Source: Nocardioides cremeus (lineage in GTDB: Bacteria; Actinomycetota; Actinomycetes; Propionibacteriales; Nocardioidaceae). Taken from it: a DNA stretch of 64,000 bases. The position numbers and the translations under genes were made by a program. The stretch lies in NCBI RefSeq assembly GCF_030518195.1, contig NZ_JAULSC010000002.1:124001-188000 (forward strand). Direction: 5' to 3'. A model generated the notes under the pieces. The model was not told where the DNA came from and made no database searches. It was given only the letters and a program-made list of their open reading frames with translations. How positions within the stretch are numbered: the first letter of the stretch is position 1; each line of letters starts with the position of its first letter. Of this stretch, positions 53,862 to 63,411 are shown in pieces.

Positions 53862-56800
53862 ATGCCCGACGAGACCCAGGTCGGCCAGGAGCCGACCACC
53901 TCGAAGGAAGCCCCCACCGAGGGCACCGAGGCCACCGAGGCCGCCGCGCCGAAGGTGACCACGACCACGCGCACCCGCAAGAGCGCCGCCAAGAAGGCGC
54001 CGGCGAAGAAGGCCCCGGCCAAGAAGGCCGCCCAGGCCGACTCCCCGGCCGACGCCCAGGACGGCCCCGAGGTCGCCGCCGACGCTCCTCCCGCCAAGAA
54101 GGCGACGACGCGGCGCACCACGAAGAAGGCGGCCAGCGCACCGGCGCCGGCCGACGAGCAGCTCGAGCTGGGCGACGCCGCCGAGGCGCCCGCCAAGAAG
54201 GCGCCGGCCCGGAAGACCGCGGCCAAGAAGGCACCGGCGAAGAAGGCCGCGGCCAAGAAGACCACCGCGAAGAAGGCCTCCGCCGAGGCCGAGACCTCCG
54301 AGACCTCCGCGACGCCGGAGACCACCGAGGCGCCCGCCGGCGACAAGCCGGTCGTCAAGCGGACCACCCGCCGTTCGACCACCGCGAAGGTGGCGGCACC
54401 CGCCGCCCCGACCGCCGAGACCACCGACGCCCCCGACGCCACCGACACCGAGCAGCCGGCCGAGGCCGCTGCCGGGACCGCTGGCGTCGCGCCGGTCTTC
54501 CAGGCGCCCACCGTCACCACCACGACGCGCACCCGCAGCGCCCGCAAGGCCACCCCGGCCAAGGCCGCCGAGCCCGTCGTCGCGACGCCGGCCGAGGCTG
54601 ACGAGGCTGGCGAGGCCGAGGTCGAGGAGAGCGAGGAGGCCGCGACCGAGGAGTCGGGCGCCGCCACCCGCACGACCACGACCACGACCACCCGGCGCAG
54701 CCGCTCGTCGTCGGGGCGCACCGCTCGCGCCGACCAGCCGGCCGACGAGGAGCCCGCCGACAAGGCCAGCGACAAGCCCGCCGATCGGTCGGCGGCCGAC
54801 ACGGGTCGCGCCGCCACGGACGACGACGACAACGACGACGACAGCGACGACAGCGACGACGAGGGCCAAGGCTCCGGCACCGGGCGCCGTCGCCGCCGTC
54901 GCGGCGGGCGTCGCCGCCGCAGGTCCGGCGAGGGCGGCGGCGACAACGGCCAGAGCGCCCAGGACGACCAGCAGGACGACCAGCAGGACCAGGGTGGCCA
55001 GGACCAGGGCAGCCAGGACAAGGGCGGCCAGGACAAGGGCGGCCAGGACCGGGGCGGCCGGAACCAGGGTGGCCAGGGCCAGGGCGGCCAGGGCGGCCAG
55101 CGCAACGGCGGCCGCGGCAAGGGCGGCGGCGCCGAGCAGGGCTCCGCCGACGCCACGTCCGACGACGACACCGAGGCCAAGAAGGGCGGCGGCCAGAACG
55201 GCGGCCAGAACGGCGGCCAGGACGGTGGCCAGGACGGCGACGAGGGCGGCAGCAGCAGCTCGCGCCGCCGCCGGCGTCGGCGCCGCTCGGGCGACGACGG
55301 TGGCGAGGGCGGCGACGACCCGAGCAACACCGTCACCCGGGTGCGCAGCTCGCGCACCGGCGAGGACCAGATCACCGCGGTCTCGGGCTCGACCCGGCTC
55401 GAGGCCAAGAAGCAGCGTCGGCGCGAGGGCCGCGAGGCCGGCCGCCGCCGCGCCCCGATCGCCAGCGAGGCCGAGTTCCTGGCCCGCCGCGAGGCGGTCG
55501 ACCGGGTCATGGTGATCCGCCAGCGCGACGACCTCACCCAGATCGGCGTCCTCGAGGACAAGGTGCTCGTCGAGCACTACGTGGCCCGTGAGTCGCAGAC
55601 CTCGCTGATCGGCAACGTCTACCTCGGCCGCGTGCAGAACGTGCTGCCCTCGATGGAGGCCGCCTTCATCGACATCGGCAAGGGCCGCAACGCGGTCCTG
55701 TACGCCGGCGAGGTCAACTGGTCGGCGCTGGGTCACAAGGACGGCCAGCCGCGCAAGATCGAGTCGGTGCTCTCCTCGGGCCAGTCGGTGCTGGTGCAGG
55801 TCACCAAGGACCCCATCGGCCACAAGGGCGCCCGACTGACCAGCCAGGTCAGCCTGGCCGGACGCTTCCTGGTCTACGTGCCCGACGGCACCACCAGCGG
55901 CATCTCGCGCAAGCTGCCCGACACCGAGCGGGCGCGGCTCAAGGCGCTGCTCAAGGAGATCGTCCCCGACACCGCCGGCGTCATCGTGCGCACGGCCGCC
56001 GAGGGTGCCAGCGAGGACGAGCTGACCCGCGACGTCGAGCGGCTCAAGGCGCGCTGGGAGGACATCGAGAAGAAGACGAAGGGCAACGGGCCCCAGCTGC
56101 TGTACGGCGAGCCCGACCTGACCCTCAAGGTGGTGCGCGACCTCTTCACCGAGGACTTCTCGCAGCTGGTCATCGACGGCGACGACGCGTGGGAGACGGT
56201 GCAGAGCTACGTCAGCCACGTGGCGCCGGACCTCGAGGAGCGCCTGCAGCGCTTCGAGCCGGCCACCGAGGGCAAGCTCGCCGGCAAGGACGTCTTCGCC
56301 GCCTACCGGGTCGACGAGCAGATCGCCAAGGGCCTGGACCGCAAGGTGTGGCTGCCCTCGGGCGGCTCCCTGGTGATCGACCGGACCGAGGCGATGACCG
56401 TCGTCGACGTCAACACCGGCAAGTTCACCGGCTCGGGGGGCAACCTCGAGGAGACGGTGACCAAGAACAACCTCGAGGCGGCCGAGGAGATCGTGCGCCA
56501 GCTGCGGCTGCGCGACATCGGCGGCATCATCGTCGTCGACTTCATCGACATGGTGCTGGAGTCGAACCGCGACCTGGTGCTGCGCCGCATGGTCGAGTGC
56601 CTGGGCCGCGACCGGACCCGCCACCAGGTCGCCGAGGTCACCTCGCTCGGCCTGGTGCAGATGACCCGCAAGCGGATCGGCACCGGCCTGCTCGAGGCCT
56701 TCAGCGAGCCGTGCCAGCACTGCCAGGGCCGCGGCATCGTCACCCACGACCACCCGATCGAGCCCAAGAACGGCGGTGACGACGAGGGTCGTCGCAGCGG

Positions 56801-57554
56801 TGGTCGGCGCGGCGGCAAGGGCGGCAAGGGCGGCGACGACTCCGGCCAGCAGGGCAACCAGCAGAGCAACCAGCAGGGCGGCCAGCAGGGCGGCGGCAAG
56901 AGCGGCGGCGGCCGGGGCCGGGGTGGCAACGGTGGCGAGGACTCCTCGCCCGCCAAGGCGCCCTCGCCCAAGGACGTCGCGGCGATGGCGCGACCCGAGA
57001 ACCCCGACAGCACCGACAGCACCGAGGGCACCGACAGCACCGAGAGCGCCGAGGTCGAGCAGGAGCAGCCGGAGCAGAAGCAGCCCGAGCAGAAGCAGCC
57101 CGAGCAGAAGCAGCCCGAGCAGAAGCAGGCCGAGCCCGAGCAGGCCGCGGAGCAGCCCAAAGGAGCCGAGCCGCAGCCCGCTGCGCCGGCTGAGGAGGGC
57201 GCTGGGCAGGACGAGCCGGCGCCGGCCGCCGGCACCCGGGTCGTGACCCGGACCCGTCGTCGTGCGGCGACCCGCCCCGCGGGCCAGCCCACCACGGCGG
57301 GGGAGCCCGTGGTGATGTCGGCCCCGGCCGCACAGGCACCCGCCGCAGCCGAGCCCGCAGCGGCTGCGGAGGCCCCCGTGGCCGCACCGCCCAAGGTGGT
57401 CACCCGGACCCGCGGGCGCGCAGCCAGCGCGCCGCAGACAGGTTCGGAGACAGGTGCGGGGACAGCCTCCGAGGCAGCTCCCGGCACAGCAGGGGACGGC
57501 GAGGACGACGACGTCGCCCACGTGCCCGTCAAGAAGGGCGCGCGCAAGCGCTGA
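53862..57554 (+). CDS. rne: Ribonuclease E/G with long low-complexity arms
   Basis: 1230 residues. The catalytic core lies at about 545-960: DRVMVIRQRDDLTQIGVLEDKVLVEHYV, the S1 domain (LIGNVYLGRVQNVLPSMEAAFIDIGKGRNAVLYAGEV), the DNase-I-like domain with metal aspartates in VIDRTEAMTVVDVNTGKFTG and IIVVDFIDM, and the zinc-link cysteines CQHCQGRG. The first 545 residues are disordered: Lys/Ala repeats (AKKAPAKKAPAKK), Thr/Arg, an acidic run (DDDDNDDDSDDSDDEG), then Gly/Gln repeats (GGQDKGGQD). The C-terminal arm (960-1230) has Gly/Gln/Asn, QPEQK repeats and R-T-R-T-R patches. Actinobacterial RNase E has its scaffold arms on both sides of the core, as here. It processes rRNA and degrades mRNA. 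The ATG at 53862 has AGAGGAG upstream. Confidence 0.93.
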   Translation: MPDETQVGQEPTTSKEAPTEGTEATEAAAPKVTTTTRTRKSAAKKAPAKKAPAKKAAQADSPADAQDGPEVAADAPPAKKATTRRTTKKAASAPAPADEQLELGDAAEAPAKKAPARKTAAKKAPAKKAAAKKTTAKKASAEAETSETSATPETTEAPAGDKPVVKRTTRRSTTAKVAAPAAPTAETTDAPDATDTEQPAEAAAGTAGVAPVFQAPTVTTTTRTRSARKATPAKAAEPVVATPAEADEAGEAEVEESEEAATEESGAATRTTTTTTTRRSRSSSGRTARADQPADEEPADKASDKPADRSAADTGRAATDDDDNDDDSDDSDDEGQGSGTGRRRRRRGGRRRRRSGEGGGDNGQSAQDDQQDDQQDQGGQDQGSQDKGGQDKGGQDRGGRNQGGQGQGGQGGQRNGGRGKGGGAEQGSADATSDDDTEAKKGGGQNGGQNGGQDGGQDGDEGGSSSSRRRRRRRRSGDDGGEGGDDPSNTVTRVRSSRTGEDQITAVSGSTRLEAKKQRRREGREAGRRRAPIASEAEFLARREAVDRVMVIRQRDDLTQIGVLEDKVLVEHYVARESQTSLIGNVYLGRVQNVLPSMEAAFIDIGKGRNAVLYAGEVNWSALGHKDGQPRKIESVLSSGQSVLVQVTKDPIGHKGARLTSQVSLAGRFLVYVPDGTTSGISRKLPDTERARLKALLKEIVPDTAGVIVRTAAEGASEDELTRDVERLKARWEDIEKKTKGNGPQLLYGEPDLTLKVVRDLFTEDFSQLVIDGDDAWETVQSYVSHVAPDLEERLQRFEPATEGKLAGKDVFAAYRVDEQIAKGLDRKVWLPSGGSLVIDRTEAMTVVDVNTGKFTGSGGNLEETVTKNNLEAAEEIVRQLRLRDIGGIIVVDFIDMVLESNRDLVLRRMVECLGRDRTRHQVAEVTSLGLVQMTRKRIGTGLLEAFSEPCQHCQGRGIVTHDHPIEPKNGGDDEGRRSGGRRGGKGGKGGDDSGQQGNQQSNQQGGQQGGGKSGGGRGRGGNGGEDSSPAKAPSPKDVAAMARPENPDSTDSTEGTDSTESAEVEQEQPEQKQPEQKQPEQKQPEQKQAEPEQAAEQPKGAEPQPAAPAEEGAGQDEPAPAAGTRVVTRTRRRAATRPAGQPTTAGEPVVMSAPAAQAPAAAEPAAAAEAPVAAPPKVVTRTRGRAASAPQTGSETGAGTASEAAPGTAGDGEDDDVAHVPVKKGARKR
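57066..57125 (+). repeat. 15-bp coding repeat in rne (QPEQK x4)
   Basis: Four 15-bp units of CAGCCCGAGCAGAAG (first with one change) encode four QPEQK pentapeptides in the C-terminal arm of RNase E. Confidence 0.85.
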
Positions 57555-57570
57555 GGACACCGGCGCCGGG

Positions 57571-57597
57571 CAGGAGCGGGCTCACGTTTTGCTCCTG
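57571..57597 (+). terminator. Hairpin after rne overlapping the rplU -35
   Basis: CAGGAGC and GCTCCTG around a 13-base loop with TTTT. The right arm contains most of the TTGCTC -35 hexamer of the rplU promoter. Confidence 0.5.
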
Positions 57598-57617
57598 TCC
57601 GGCCCCGTCCGTAGTAT
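57589..57617 (+). promoter_or_regulatory. rplU promoter (TTGCTC, 17 bp, TAGTAT)
   Basis: -35 TTGCTC at 57589-57594 and -10 TAGTAT at 57612-57617 with a 17-base spacer: the best sigma-70-type promoter in the window. Transcription from about 57624 gives a leader of about 129 bases with small hairpins such as CCCGCTAGCGGG (57690s), which may hold a ribosomal-protein L21-type leader control. Confidence 0.6.
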
Positions 57618-57752
57618 TGCCTCTCGGTGCGCCTACGCGTGCCGTCTCTGCGTGGCACCCCCACTGACGAGGCATCTCCTCGGAGGTGGCCCGCTAGCGG
57701 GTGGGCAGCCCCAGACCGAAGACACATCCAGAGTTCGACGAAGGAGACCGCG

Positions 57753-58055
57753 GTGTACGCGATCGTGCGCGCTGGCGCAACCCAGCAGAAGGTTGCCGTG
57801 GGCGACGTCATCGAGATCGACAAGGTCACGACGGCCGTCGGCGAGACCCTGACGCTCCCCGTCCTCATGGCTGTCGACGGTGAGAAGGTCACGGCCAACG
57901 GCCTCGACAAGGCCGCGGTGACCGTCGAGGTCCTCGGCGCCACCAAGGGCCCCAAGATCATCATCCAGAAGTACAAGAACAAGACCGGCTACAAGAAGCG
58001 CCAGGGTCACCGCCAGAAGTACACCCAGGTCAAGGTCACCGACATCTCGCTCTGA
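57753..58055 (+). CDS. rplU: 50S ribosomal protein L21
   Basis: 100 residues, family length. [25 protein letters not shown] at the N terminus and the signature [26 protein letters not shown] at the C terminus identify L21. It binds 23S rRNA near L20. The GTG at 57753 has AAGGAG six bases upstream. It is the first gene of rplU-rpmA, an operon typical for bacteria. Confidence 0.98.
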   Translation: MYAIVRAGATQQKVAVGDVIEIDKVTTAVGETLTLPVLMAVDGEKVTANGLDKAAVTVEVLGATKGPKIIIQKYKNKTGYKKRQGHRQKYTQVKVTDISL

Positions 58056-58114
58056 GCCCCGGCTCGAGCCTGCTGCAGGCCCTCCCGAACGAATCCAGGA
58101 CTAAGGAACACGAC

Positions 58115-58369
58115 ATGGCACACAAGAAGGGTGCGGCGTCCACCAAGAACGGCCGCGACTCCAACTCCCAGCGCCTCGGCGTCAAGCGCTTCGGCGGCCA
58201 GCTCGTCAACGCCGGCGAGATCATCGTGCGCCAGCGTGGTACCCACTTCCACCCGGGTTCCAACGTGGGCCGCGGTGGCGACGACACCCTGTTCGCCCTC
58301 GAGGCCGGTGCCGTCGAGTTCGGCACCCGCCGCGGCCGCAAGGTCGTCAACATCGTCCCGGGCGAGTGA
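58115..58369 (+). CDS. rpmA: 50S ribosomal protein L27
   Basis: 84 residues: [62 protein letters not shown]. The N terminus (AHKKGA) reaches the peptidyl transferase centre and needs no propeptide cleavage here, unlike the Firmicutes form. AAGGA lies nine bases before the ATG. It is co-transcribed with rplU and followed by a terminator. Confidence 0.98.
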   Translation: MAHKKGAASTKNGRDSNSQRLGVKRFGGQLVNAGEIIVRQRGTHFHPGSNVGRGGDDTLFALEAGAVEFGTRRGRKVVNIVPGE

Positions 58370-58417
58370 CCTGAGGCGACCACGTCTGCGCCGGTCCTGA
58401 CCGGCAGCTGTCCAGGA

Positions 58418-58440
58418 GGGCGCCCCCACCCGGGGCGCCC
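58418..58440 (+). terminator. Terminator after rpmA
   Basis: GGGCGCCCC, CACCC loop, GGGGCGCCC, followed by TTCGGGCATTTC. Confidence 0.8.
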
Positions 58441-58463
58441 TTCGGGCATTTCTGCACCATCCT

Positions 58464-58529
58464 GAGCAGCACCCCCAGCAGCACCCCCAGCAGCACCCCC
58501 AGCAGCACCCCAGCCCCGAGGAGCACCCC
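58464..58529 (+). repeat. 12-bp tandem repeat leading into the obgE ribosome binding site
   Basis: GAGCAGCACCCC (58464-58475), then three exact CAGCAGCACCCC units (58476-58487, 58488-58499, 58500-58511), six bases, and GAGGAGCACCCC (58518-58529) ending at the ATG. The last unit carries the GAGGAG Shine-Dalgarno; the others look like duplicates of it with GAGGAG changed to CAGCAG. Confidence 0.85.
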
Positions 58530-60104
58530 ATGGCCGTCCCCACCTTCGTGGACCGCGTCACGCTGCACGTCAGCGCCGGCCGCGGCGGCAACGGCGTCGC
58601 CTCGGTGCACCGCGAGAAGTTCAAGCCGCTCGGCGGCCCCGACGGCGGCAACGGCGGGCCCGGCGGCTCGGTGATCCTGCGCGTCGCCACCGACGTCACC
58701 ACGCTCCTGGACTACCACCACAGCCCCAAGCGCCGCGCCGAGCACGGTGGGCACGGCGCCGGCGACCACCGCAACGGCGGCCACGGCTCCGACCTGGTCC
58801 TGCCCGTGCCCGAGGGCACCGTGGTCAGCGACAAGGAGGGCAACGTGCTGGCCGACATGGTCGGGCCCGGCACCGAGCTGGTCATCGCGCAGGGCGGTCG
58901 CGGCGGCCTGGGCAACGCCGCGCTGGCCTCCTCCAAGCGCAAGGCGCCCGGCTTCGCGCTGCTGGGCGAGCCCGGCGACGAGCTCGAGATCGTCCTCGAG
59001 CTCAAGGTGGTCGCCGACATCGGGCTGGTGGGCTTCCCCAGCGCCGGCAAGTCGAGCCTGATCGCGGCGATCTCGCGGGCGCGGCCCAAGATCGCCGACT
59101 ACCCCTTCACCACCCTGGTGCCCAACCTGGGCGTGGTCACCGCCGGTGAGCTGACCTTCACCGTGGCCGACGTGCCCGGGCTGATCGAGGGCGCCAGCGA
59201 GGGCCGTGGCCTGGGCCACGACTTCCTGCGCCACGTCGAGCGCTGCGCGGCGATCGTGCACGTCATCGACACCGCCTCGATCGAGCCGGGCCGCAACCCG
59301 CTCGACGACCTCGACGTGATCGAGAACGAGCTCGCGCGCTACGGCGGTCTCGAGGACCGCCCCCGCCTGGTGGCGCTGAACAAGGTCGACGTGCCCGACG
59401 GGCGCGACCTGTCCGACATCACCATCGACGACCTGCGCGAGCGCGGCCTGAAGGTCTTCCCGATCTCGGCCGCCTCCGGCGAGGGGCTGCGCCAGCTGAC
59501 CTTCGCGATGGGCGAGATCGTGGCAGCCGCCCGCGCCGAGAAGGAGGTCGTCGAGGCCCAGCGGATCGTGCTGCGACCGCCCAGCGCCGACGGCGGCGAC
59601 GACTTCACCATCAAGGAGACCGGCGAGGGCTGGCGGGTGCGCGGGGCCAAGCCCGAGCGCTGGGTGCGCCAGACCGACTTCAGCAACGACGAGGCCGTCG
59701 GCTTCCTCGCCGACCGCTTCAACCGCCTCGGCATCGAGGAGCGGCTCGTGCGGATGGGTGCCGTCGAGGGCGACACCGTGCTCATCGGGCACCCCGACAA
59801 CGCCGTGGTCTTCGACTTCCAGCCCGGCATCGAGGCCGGCGCCGAGATGCTCGGTCGCCGCGGCGAGGACCAGCGCTTCGACGACTCCCGCCCCGCCGCC
59901 CGCCGCCGCCGCGAGATCGACGAGGCGATGGAGGGCCGCGAGGAGAACGAGACCCGCGCCGACGTGGCCCGCCGCCTCGACACCACCAGCCCCGCCAAGC
60001 AGAAGCGTGGCGGGGCCAGCGGCCCGAAGTCGTACGAGATCGGCACGCCCTCGGACCCCGACTGGGAAGAGTCGGACCCCGGCGTGGGCCAGGACCGCGA
60101 GTGA
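58530..60104 (+). CDS. obgE: GTPase ObgE/CgtA
   Basis: 524 residues. The glycine-rich Obg domain covers residues 1-158 ([36 protein letters not shown]). The G domain has G1 [10 protein letters not shown] (about 168-177), G2 [12 protein letters not shown]3 DVPGLIEGA and G4 NKVD. The OCT domain follows at about 350-430 ([39 protein letters not shown]). A charged C-terminal extension ([26 protein letters not shown] and on) is typical for actinobacteria. It acts in 50S assembly and growth control. It is in the rplU-rpmA-obgE-proB order but behind a terminator and a 12-bp repeat. Confidence 0.97.
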   Translation: MAVPTFVDRVTLHVSAGRGGNGVASVHREKFKPLGGPDGGNGGPGGSVILRVATDVTTLLDYHHSPKRRAEHGGHGAGDHRNGGHGSDLVLPVPEGTVVSDKEGNVLADMVGPGTELVIAQGGRGGLGNAALASSKRKAPGFALLGEPGDELEIVLELKVVADIGLVGFPSAGKSSLIAAISRARPKIADYPFTTLVPNLGVVTAGELTFTVADVPGLIEGASEGRGLGHDFLRHVERCAAIVHVIDTASIEPGRNPLDDLDVIENELARYGGLEDRPRLVALNKVDVPDGRDLSDITIDDLRERGLKVFPISAASGEGLRQLTFAMGEIVAAARAEKEVVEAQRIVLRPPSADGGDDFTIKETGEGWRVRGAKPERWVRQTDFSNDEAVGFLADRFNRLGIEERLVRMGAVEGDTVLIGHPDNAVVFDFQPGIEAGAEMLGRRGEDQRFDDSRPAARRRREIDEAMEGREENETRADVARRLDTTSPAKQKRGGASGPKSYEIGTPSDPDWEESDPGVGQDRE

Positions 60105-60111
60105 CGTCGCG

Positions 60112-61227
60112 ATGAGCCTGCGCCCCGAGGTCACCGGGGCCCGACGTGTCGTCGTCAAGGTGGGCTCCTCGTCGCTGACCACCGCCGCCGGCGGGATCGA
60201 CCCCGACCGGCTGCGGGCGCTGGTCGACGTGCTCGGCGCCGCGCGCGAGCGGGGCGTCGAGGTCGTGCTGGTCTCCTCGGGCGCGATCGCCGCGGGGCTG
60301 GCGCCGCTCGGCCTGCGCCGGCGCCCCTCGGGCCTGGCCGCCCAGCAGGCCGCGGCCTCGGTGGGCCAGGGGCTGCTGGTGCACCGCTACACCGAGGAGC
60401 TGCGCCGCCACGGGCTGATCGCGGGACAGGTGCTGCTGACCGTCGACGACGTCACCCGTCGCGCGCACTACCGCAACGCCTCGCAGACCTTCACCCAGCT
60501 GCTCGACCTGGGGGTGCTGCCCATCGTCAACGAGAACGACACGGTCGCGACCTCCGAGATCCGGTTCGGCGACAACGACCGGCTCGCCGCGCTGGTGGCG
60601 CACCTGGTGCACGCCGACCTGCTGGTGCTGCTCTCCGACGTCGACGGCCTGTACGACGCCGACCCGCGCACCCCGGGCAGCCGGCTGCTCGCCGACGTGC
60701 ACGGCCTCGACGACCTCGACGGCGTGCGGATCGGTCGCACCGGCGCCGCGGGCCTGGGCACCGGCGGGATGGAGACCAAGGTGCAGGCCGCCCGCATCGC
60801 GACCGGTGCGGGCATCCCGGTGGTGCTCACGGCCGCCGACCGCGCGGCCGAGGCCGTGGCCGGCGAGCCCGTCGGCACCCTGTTCCACCCCACCGGCAAG
60901 CGTCGCCCCAAGCGGCTGCTGTGGCTGGCGCACGCGACCGAGCCGCTGGGCACCCTGCACCTCGACGAGGGGGCGGTGCGCGCCGTGGTCGAGCGGCGGG
61001 CCTCGCTGCTGGCCGCCGGTGTCACCGGGGCGAGCGGGGTCTTCCAGGCCGGCGACCCCGTCGACCTGGCCGGTCCCGACGGCACCGCGGTCGCGCGCGG
61101 GCTGGTGAACTTCGACGCCGAGGAGGTGCCCCGGCTGCTGGGGCGCTCCAGCCACGAGCTCAAGCAGGAGCTCGGCGCCGCCTACGAGCGCGAGGTCGTG
61201 CACCGCGACGACCTGGTCCTGCTCTGA
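60112..61227 (+). CDS. proB: Glutamate 5-kinase
   Basis: 371 residues. The amino-acid kinase domain has VVVKVGSSSLT, VLVSSGAIAAGLAPLGL, the VLPIVNENDTVATSEIRFGDNDRLAALVA segment, and the GTGGMETKVQAARIATGAGIPVVL loop. A C-terminal PUA domain spans about residues 280-371 (TLHLDEGAVRAVVERRASLLAAGVTGASGVFQAGDPV). It phosphorylates glutamate, the first step of proline synthesis. It starts with ATG seven bases after the obgE stop and is co-transcribed. Confidence 0.96.
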   Translation: MSLRPEVTGARRVVVKVGSSSLTTAAGGIDPDRLRALVDVLGAARERGVEVVLVSSGAIAAGLAPLGLRRRPSGLAAQQAAASVGQGLLVHRYTEELRRHGLIAGQVLLTVDDVTRRAHYRNASQTFTQLLDLGVLPIVNENDTVATSEIRFGDNDRLAALVAHLVHADLLVLLSDVDGLYDADPRTPGSRLLADVHGLDDLDGVRIGRTGAAGLGTGGMETKVQAARIATGAGIPVVLTAADRAAEAVAGEPVGTLFHPTGKRRPKRLLWLAHATEPLGTLHLDEGAVRAVVERRASLLAAGVTGASGVFQAGDPVDLAGPDGTAVARGLVNFDAEEVPRLLGRSSHELKQELGAAYEREVVHRDDLVLL

Positions 61228-61228
61228 G

Positions 61229-62230
61229 ATGAGCGTGCGTCGCGCCGTCTGGTGGGTGCTGCTCCTCGCGAGCCTCCTGCCCGCCCTCACCCTCACCGTG
61301 CTGCGGCTGGGCGCCTGGGAGGCCGGCCTGGCCATCCGCCTGGTCTCGTTCACGCCGTACGCCGTCGTGGCCTACACGGTCGCGCTGGTGCTGCTGCTCG
61401 TGGTGGCTCGGCGCCGCCCGGCGCCCCGGGTCGGGGCGCTGGGCGTGGTCGCGGCGCTGGTGCTGCACGGCTCGTGGCTGGCGCCGCTGGTGACCGGGGC
61501 CCCGGCGGCCGGCGGCGCGGGCCAGGCCGCGGCCGACGAGCGGGTCGTGGTGATGAGCAGCAACCTGCTGATGGGGCGCGCCGACACCGCCCAGGTGGTG
61601 CGCGCCGCCGTCGACGCCGACGTCGACCTGCTGGTGCTGCAGGAGGTGACGGGCCGGGCCCTGGCCGGGCTCGACAGTGCCGGCCTCGACGAGCTGCTGC
61701 CGCACCGGATCGGCTTCCCGGCCACCGGCGAGCGCCCCTTCGCCGACACGGTCGGCACCATGGTCTTCGCCCGCGAGCCGCTGGGGGAGCCGCGCCCGCT
61801 CGGCACCGTGCTGCAGTCGTGGGAGGTCGAGGTCGACGGGCTGGTGCTGCTCGCGGTGCACCCCTCGGCGCCCACCGACCCCGACGGCTGGGTGCGCGAC
61901 CACGCCCTGCTGCGCGAGGCCGCCCGCGAGAGCGACGCCGACCTGGTGGTCGGCGACCTCAACGCCACCCTCGACCACGCCCCGCTGCGCCGCCTGGTCG
62001 ACGACGGCTACCGCGACGCGGTCGAGGAGAGCAACAGCGGCTGGCAGCCCACCTGGCCGGCCAACGGGCTCTTCGTCGGCCTGCCGGGGCCGCTGGTGCA
62101 GATCGACCACGTGCTGACCGGGCCGGGGCTGCGCGCGGCCTCCGCGCGCACCCTGCCCGTCGACGGCACCGACCACCGTGCGCTGCTGGTCGAGGTGCTG
62201 GTCGAGGCACGTAGGCTGAGCCGGTCATGA
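61229..62230 (+). CDS. Membrane-anchored endonuclease/exonuclease/phosphatase-family hydrolase
   Basis: 333 residues. Three membrane helices fill residues 1-90, followed by an EEP domain facing outward: [12 protein letters not shown] (Asn), [12 protein letters not shown] (Glu), [12 protein letters not shown] (Asp, Asn), [11 protein letters not shown] (Asp) and [11 protein letters not shown] (Asp-His). These are the conserved metal and catalytic residues of the family that cuts phosphodiester or phosphomonoester bonds in DNA, lipids or inositol phosphates. The substrate is unknown. It starts one base after the proB stop. Confidence 0.88.
   Translation: MSVRRAVWWVLLLASLLPALTLTVLRLGAWEAGLAIRLVSFTPYAVVAYTVALVLLLVVARRRPAPRVGALGVVAALVLHGSWLAPLVTGAPAAGGAGQAAADERVVVMSSNLLMGRADTAQVVRAAVDADVDLLVLQEVTGRALAGLDSAGLDELLPHRIGFPATGERPFADTVGTMVFAREPLGEPRPLGTVLQSWEVEVDGLVLLAVHPSAPTDPDGWVRDHALLREAARESDADLVVGDLNATLDHAPLRRLVDDGYRDAVEESNSGWQPTWPANGLFVGLPGPLVQIDHVLTGPGLRAASARTLPVDGTDHRALLVEVLVEARRLSRS
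62212..62217 (+). promoter_or_regulatory. Candidate -10 hexamer of the cysteine desulfurase gene
   Basis: TAGGCT inside the end of the EEP gene, nine bases before the ATG at 62227. Confidence 0.4.
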
Positions 62231-63411
62231 GCACGCCCGTCTACCTCGACCACGCAGCGACGACGCCGATGGTGCCCGCCGCGCTGGAGGCGATGACCGC
62301 GCACCTGGCCACCGCGGCCAACCCGTCCTCGCTGCACGCCTCCGGGCGCCGGGCCCGCCGGGTCGTCGAGGAGTCCCGCGAGACCATCGCGCGAGCCCTG
62401 GGCTGCCGGCCCGGCGAGGTGGTGCTGACCTCGGGAGGCACCGAGGCCGACAACCTCGCGGTCAAGGGCATCTACTGGTCGCGCCGGGCCGCCGACCCGC
62501 GCCGCGTGCGCATCCTGACCACCGCGGTCGAGCACCACGCGGTCCTCGACCCGCTCGACTGGCTGGCCGAGCACCACGGCGCCGAGGTCGAGCTGCTGCC
62601 CGTCGACGCCGACGGCCGCCTCGACCTCGCGGCCCTGCGCGCCAGCATCGAGCGGGACCCCGCCGGCGTGGCCCTGGTCTCGGTGATGTGGGCCAACAAC
62701 GAGGTCGGCACCCGCCAGCCGGTCACCGACGTGGTGGCGCTGGCCGCCGAGCACGCGATCCCCGTGCACACCGACGCCGTGCAGGCCCTCGGCGTGCTGC
62801 CCGTCGACTTCGCCGCCTCCGGGGTCGACGCGATGACCGTGACCGGGCACAAGGTCGGCGGCCCCCACGGCGCCGGCGCGCTCGTCGTACGCCGCGAGGT
62901 CGGGGTGGTCCCGCTCGTGCACGGCGGCGGCCAGGAGCGCGACATCCGCAGCGGCACCCTCGACGCCCCCGCGATCGCCGGCTTCGCCGCCGCGGTCGAG
63001 CTGGCCGTGGCCCGCCAGGCCGAGCACGCGGCGCGGATGGCGGGCCTGCGCGAGCGGCTGGTCGCCGGGGTGCGCGAGGTCGTGCCCGACGCGGTGCTCA
63101 ACGGCCCCGGCCCCGACGCCTGGGACGCCGAGCGGCTGCCCGGCAACGTGCACCTGTCCTTCCCCGGCTGCGAGGGCGACTCGCTGCTGATGCTCCTCGA
63201 CGCCCGCGGCATCGAGTGCTCCACCGGCTCGGCCTGCTCGGCCGGCGTGCCGCAGGCCTCCCACGTGCTGCTGGCGATGGGCCGCGAGGACGCCGCGGCC
63301 CGCAGCTCGCTGCGCTTCTCGCTGGGCCACACCTCCACGGAGGACGACGTGGCGGCCGTGGTCGAGGCCATCGGCCCCTGCGTCGAGCGGGCCCGCGGGG
63401 TCCGGTTCTGA
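62227..63411 (+). CDS. iscS: Cysteine desulfurase (IscS/NifS type)
   Basis: 394 residues, PLP fold-type [11 protein letters not shown] at the N terminus, [14 protein letters not shown], the PLP-contact histidine in EHHAVLDPL, the Schiff-base lysine in [14 protein letters not shown], and the sulfur-carrying cysteine in [11 protein letters not shown]. The active loop length fits group I (IscS/NifS). Its stop overlaps the start of mnmA (TGATG), so its main role here is probably to supply sulfur for tRNA 2-thiolation. It may also serve Fe-S assembly, although actinobacteria use SufS for that. Confidence 0.95.
   Translation: MSTPVYLDHAATTPMVPAALEAMTAHLATAANPSSLHASGRRARRVVEESRETIARALGCRPGEVVLTSGGTEADNLAVKGIYWSRRAADPRRVRILTTAVEHHAVLDPLDWLAEHHGAEVELLPVDADGRLDLAALRASIERDPAGVALVSVMWANNEVGTRQPVTDVVALAAEHAIPVHTDAVQALGVLPVDFAASGVDAMTVTGHKVGGPHGAGALVVRREVGVVPLVHGGGQERDIRSGTLDAPAIAGFAAAVELAVARQAEHAARMAGLRERLVAGVREVVPDAVLNGPGPDAWDAERLPGNVHLSFPGCEGDSLLMLLDARGIECSTGSACSAGVPQASHVLLAMGREDAAARSSLRFSLGHTSTEDDVAAVVEAIGPCVERARGVRF

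Noticed and set aside
52743..57560. Minus-strand open frame of about 1600 codons opposite rne
   Set aside because: It mirrors the repeats of the RNase E arms, and the leucine/alanine/glycine runs are shadows of those codons. No start signal or domain.
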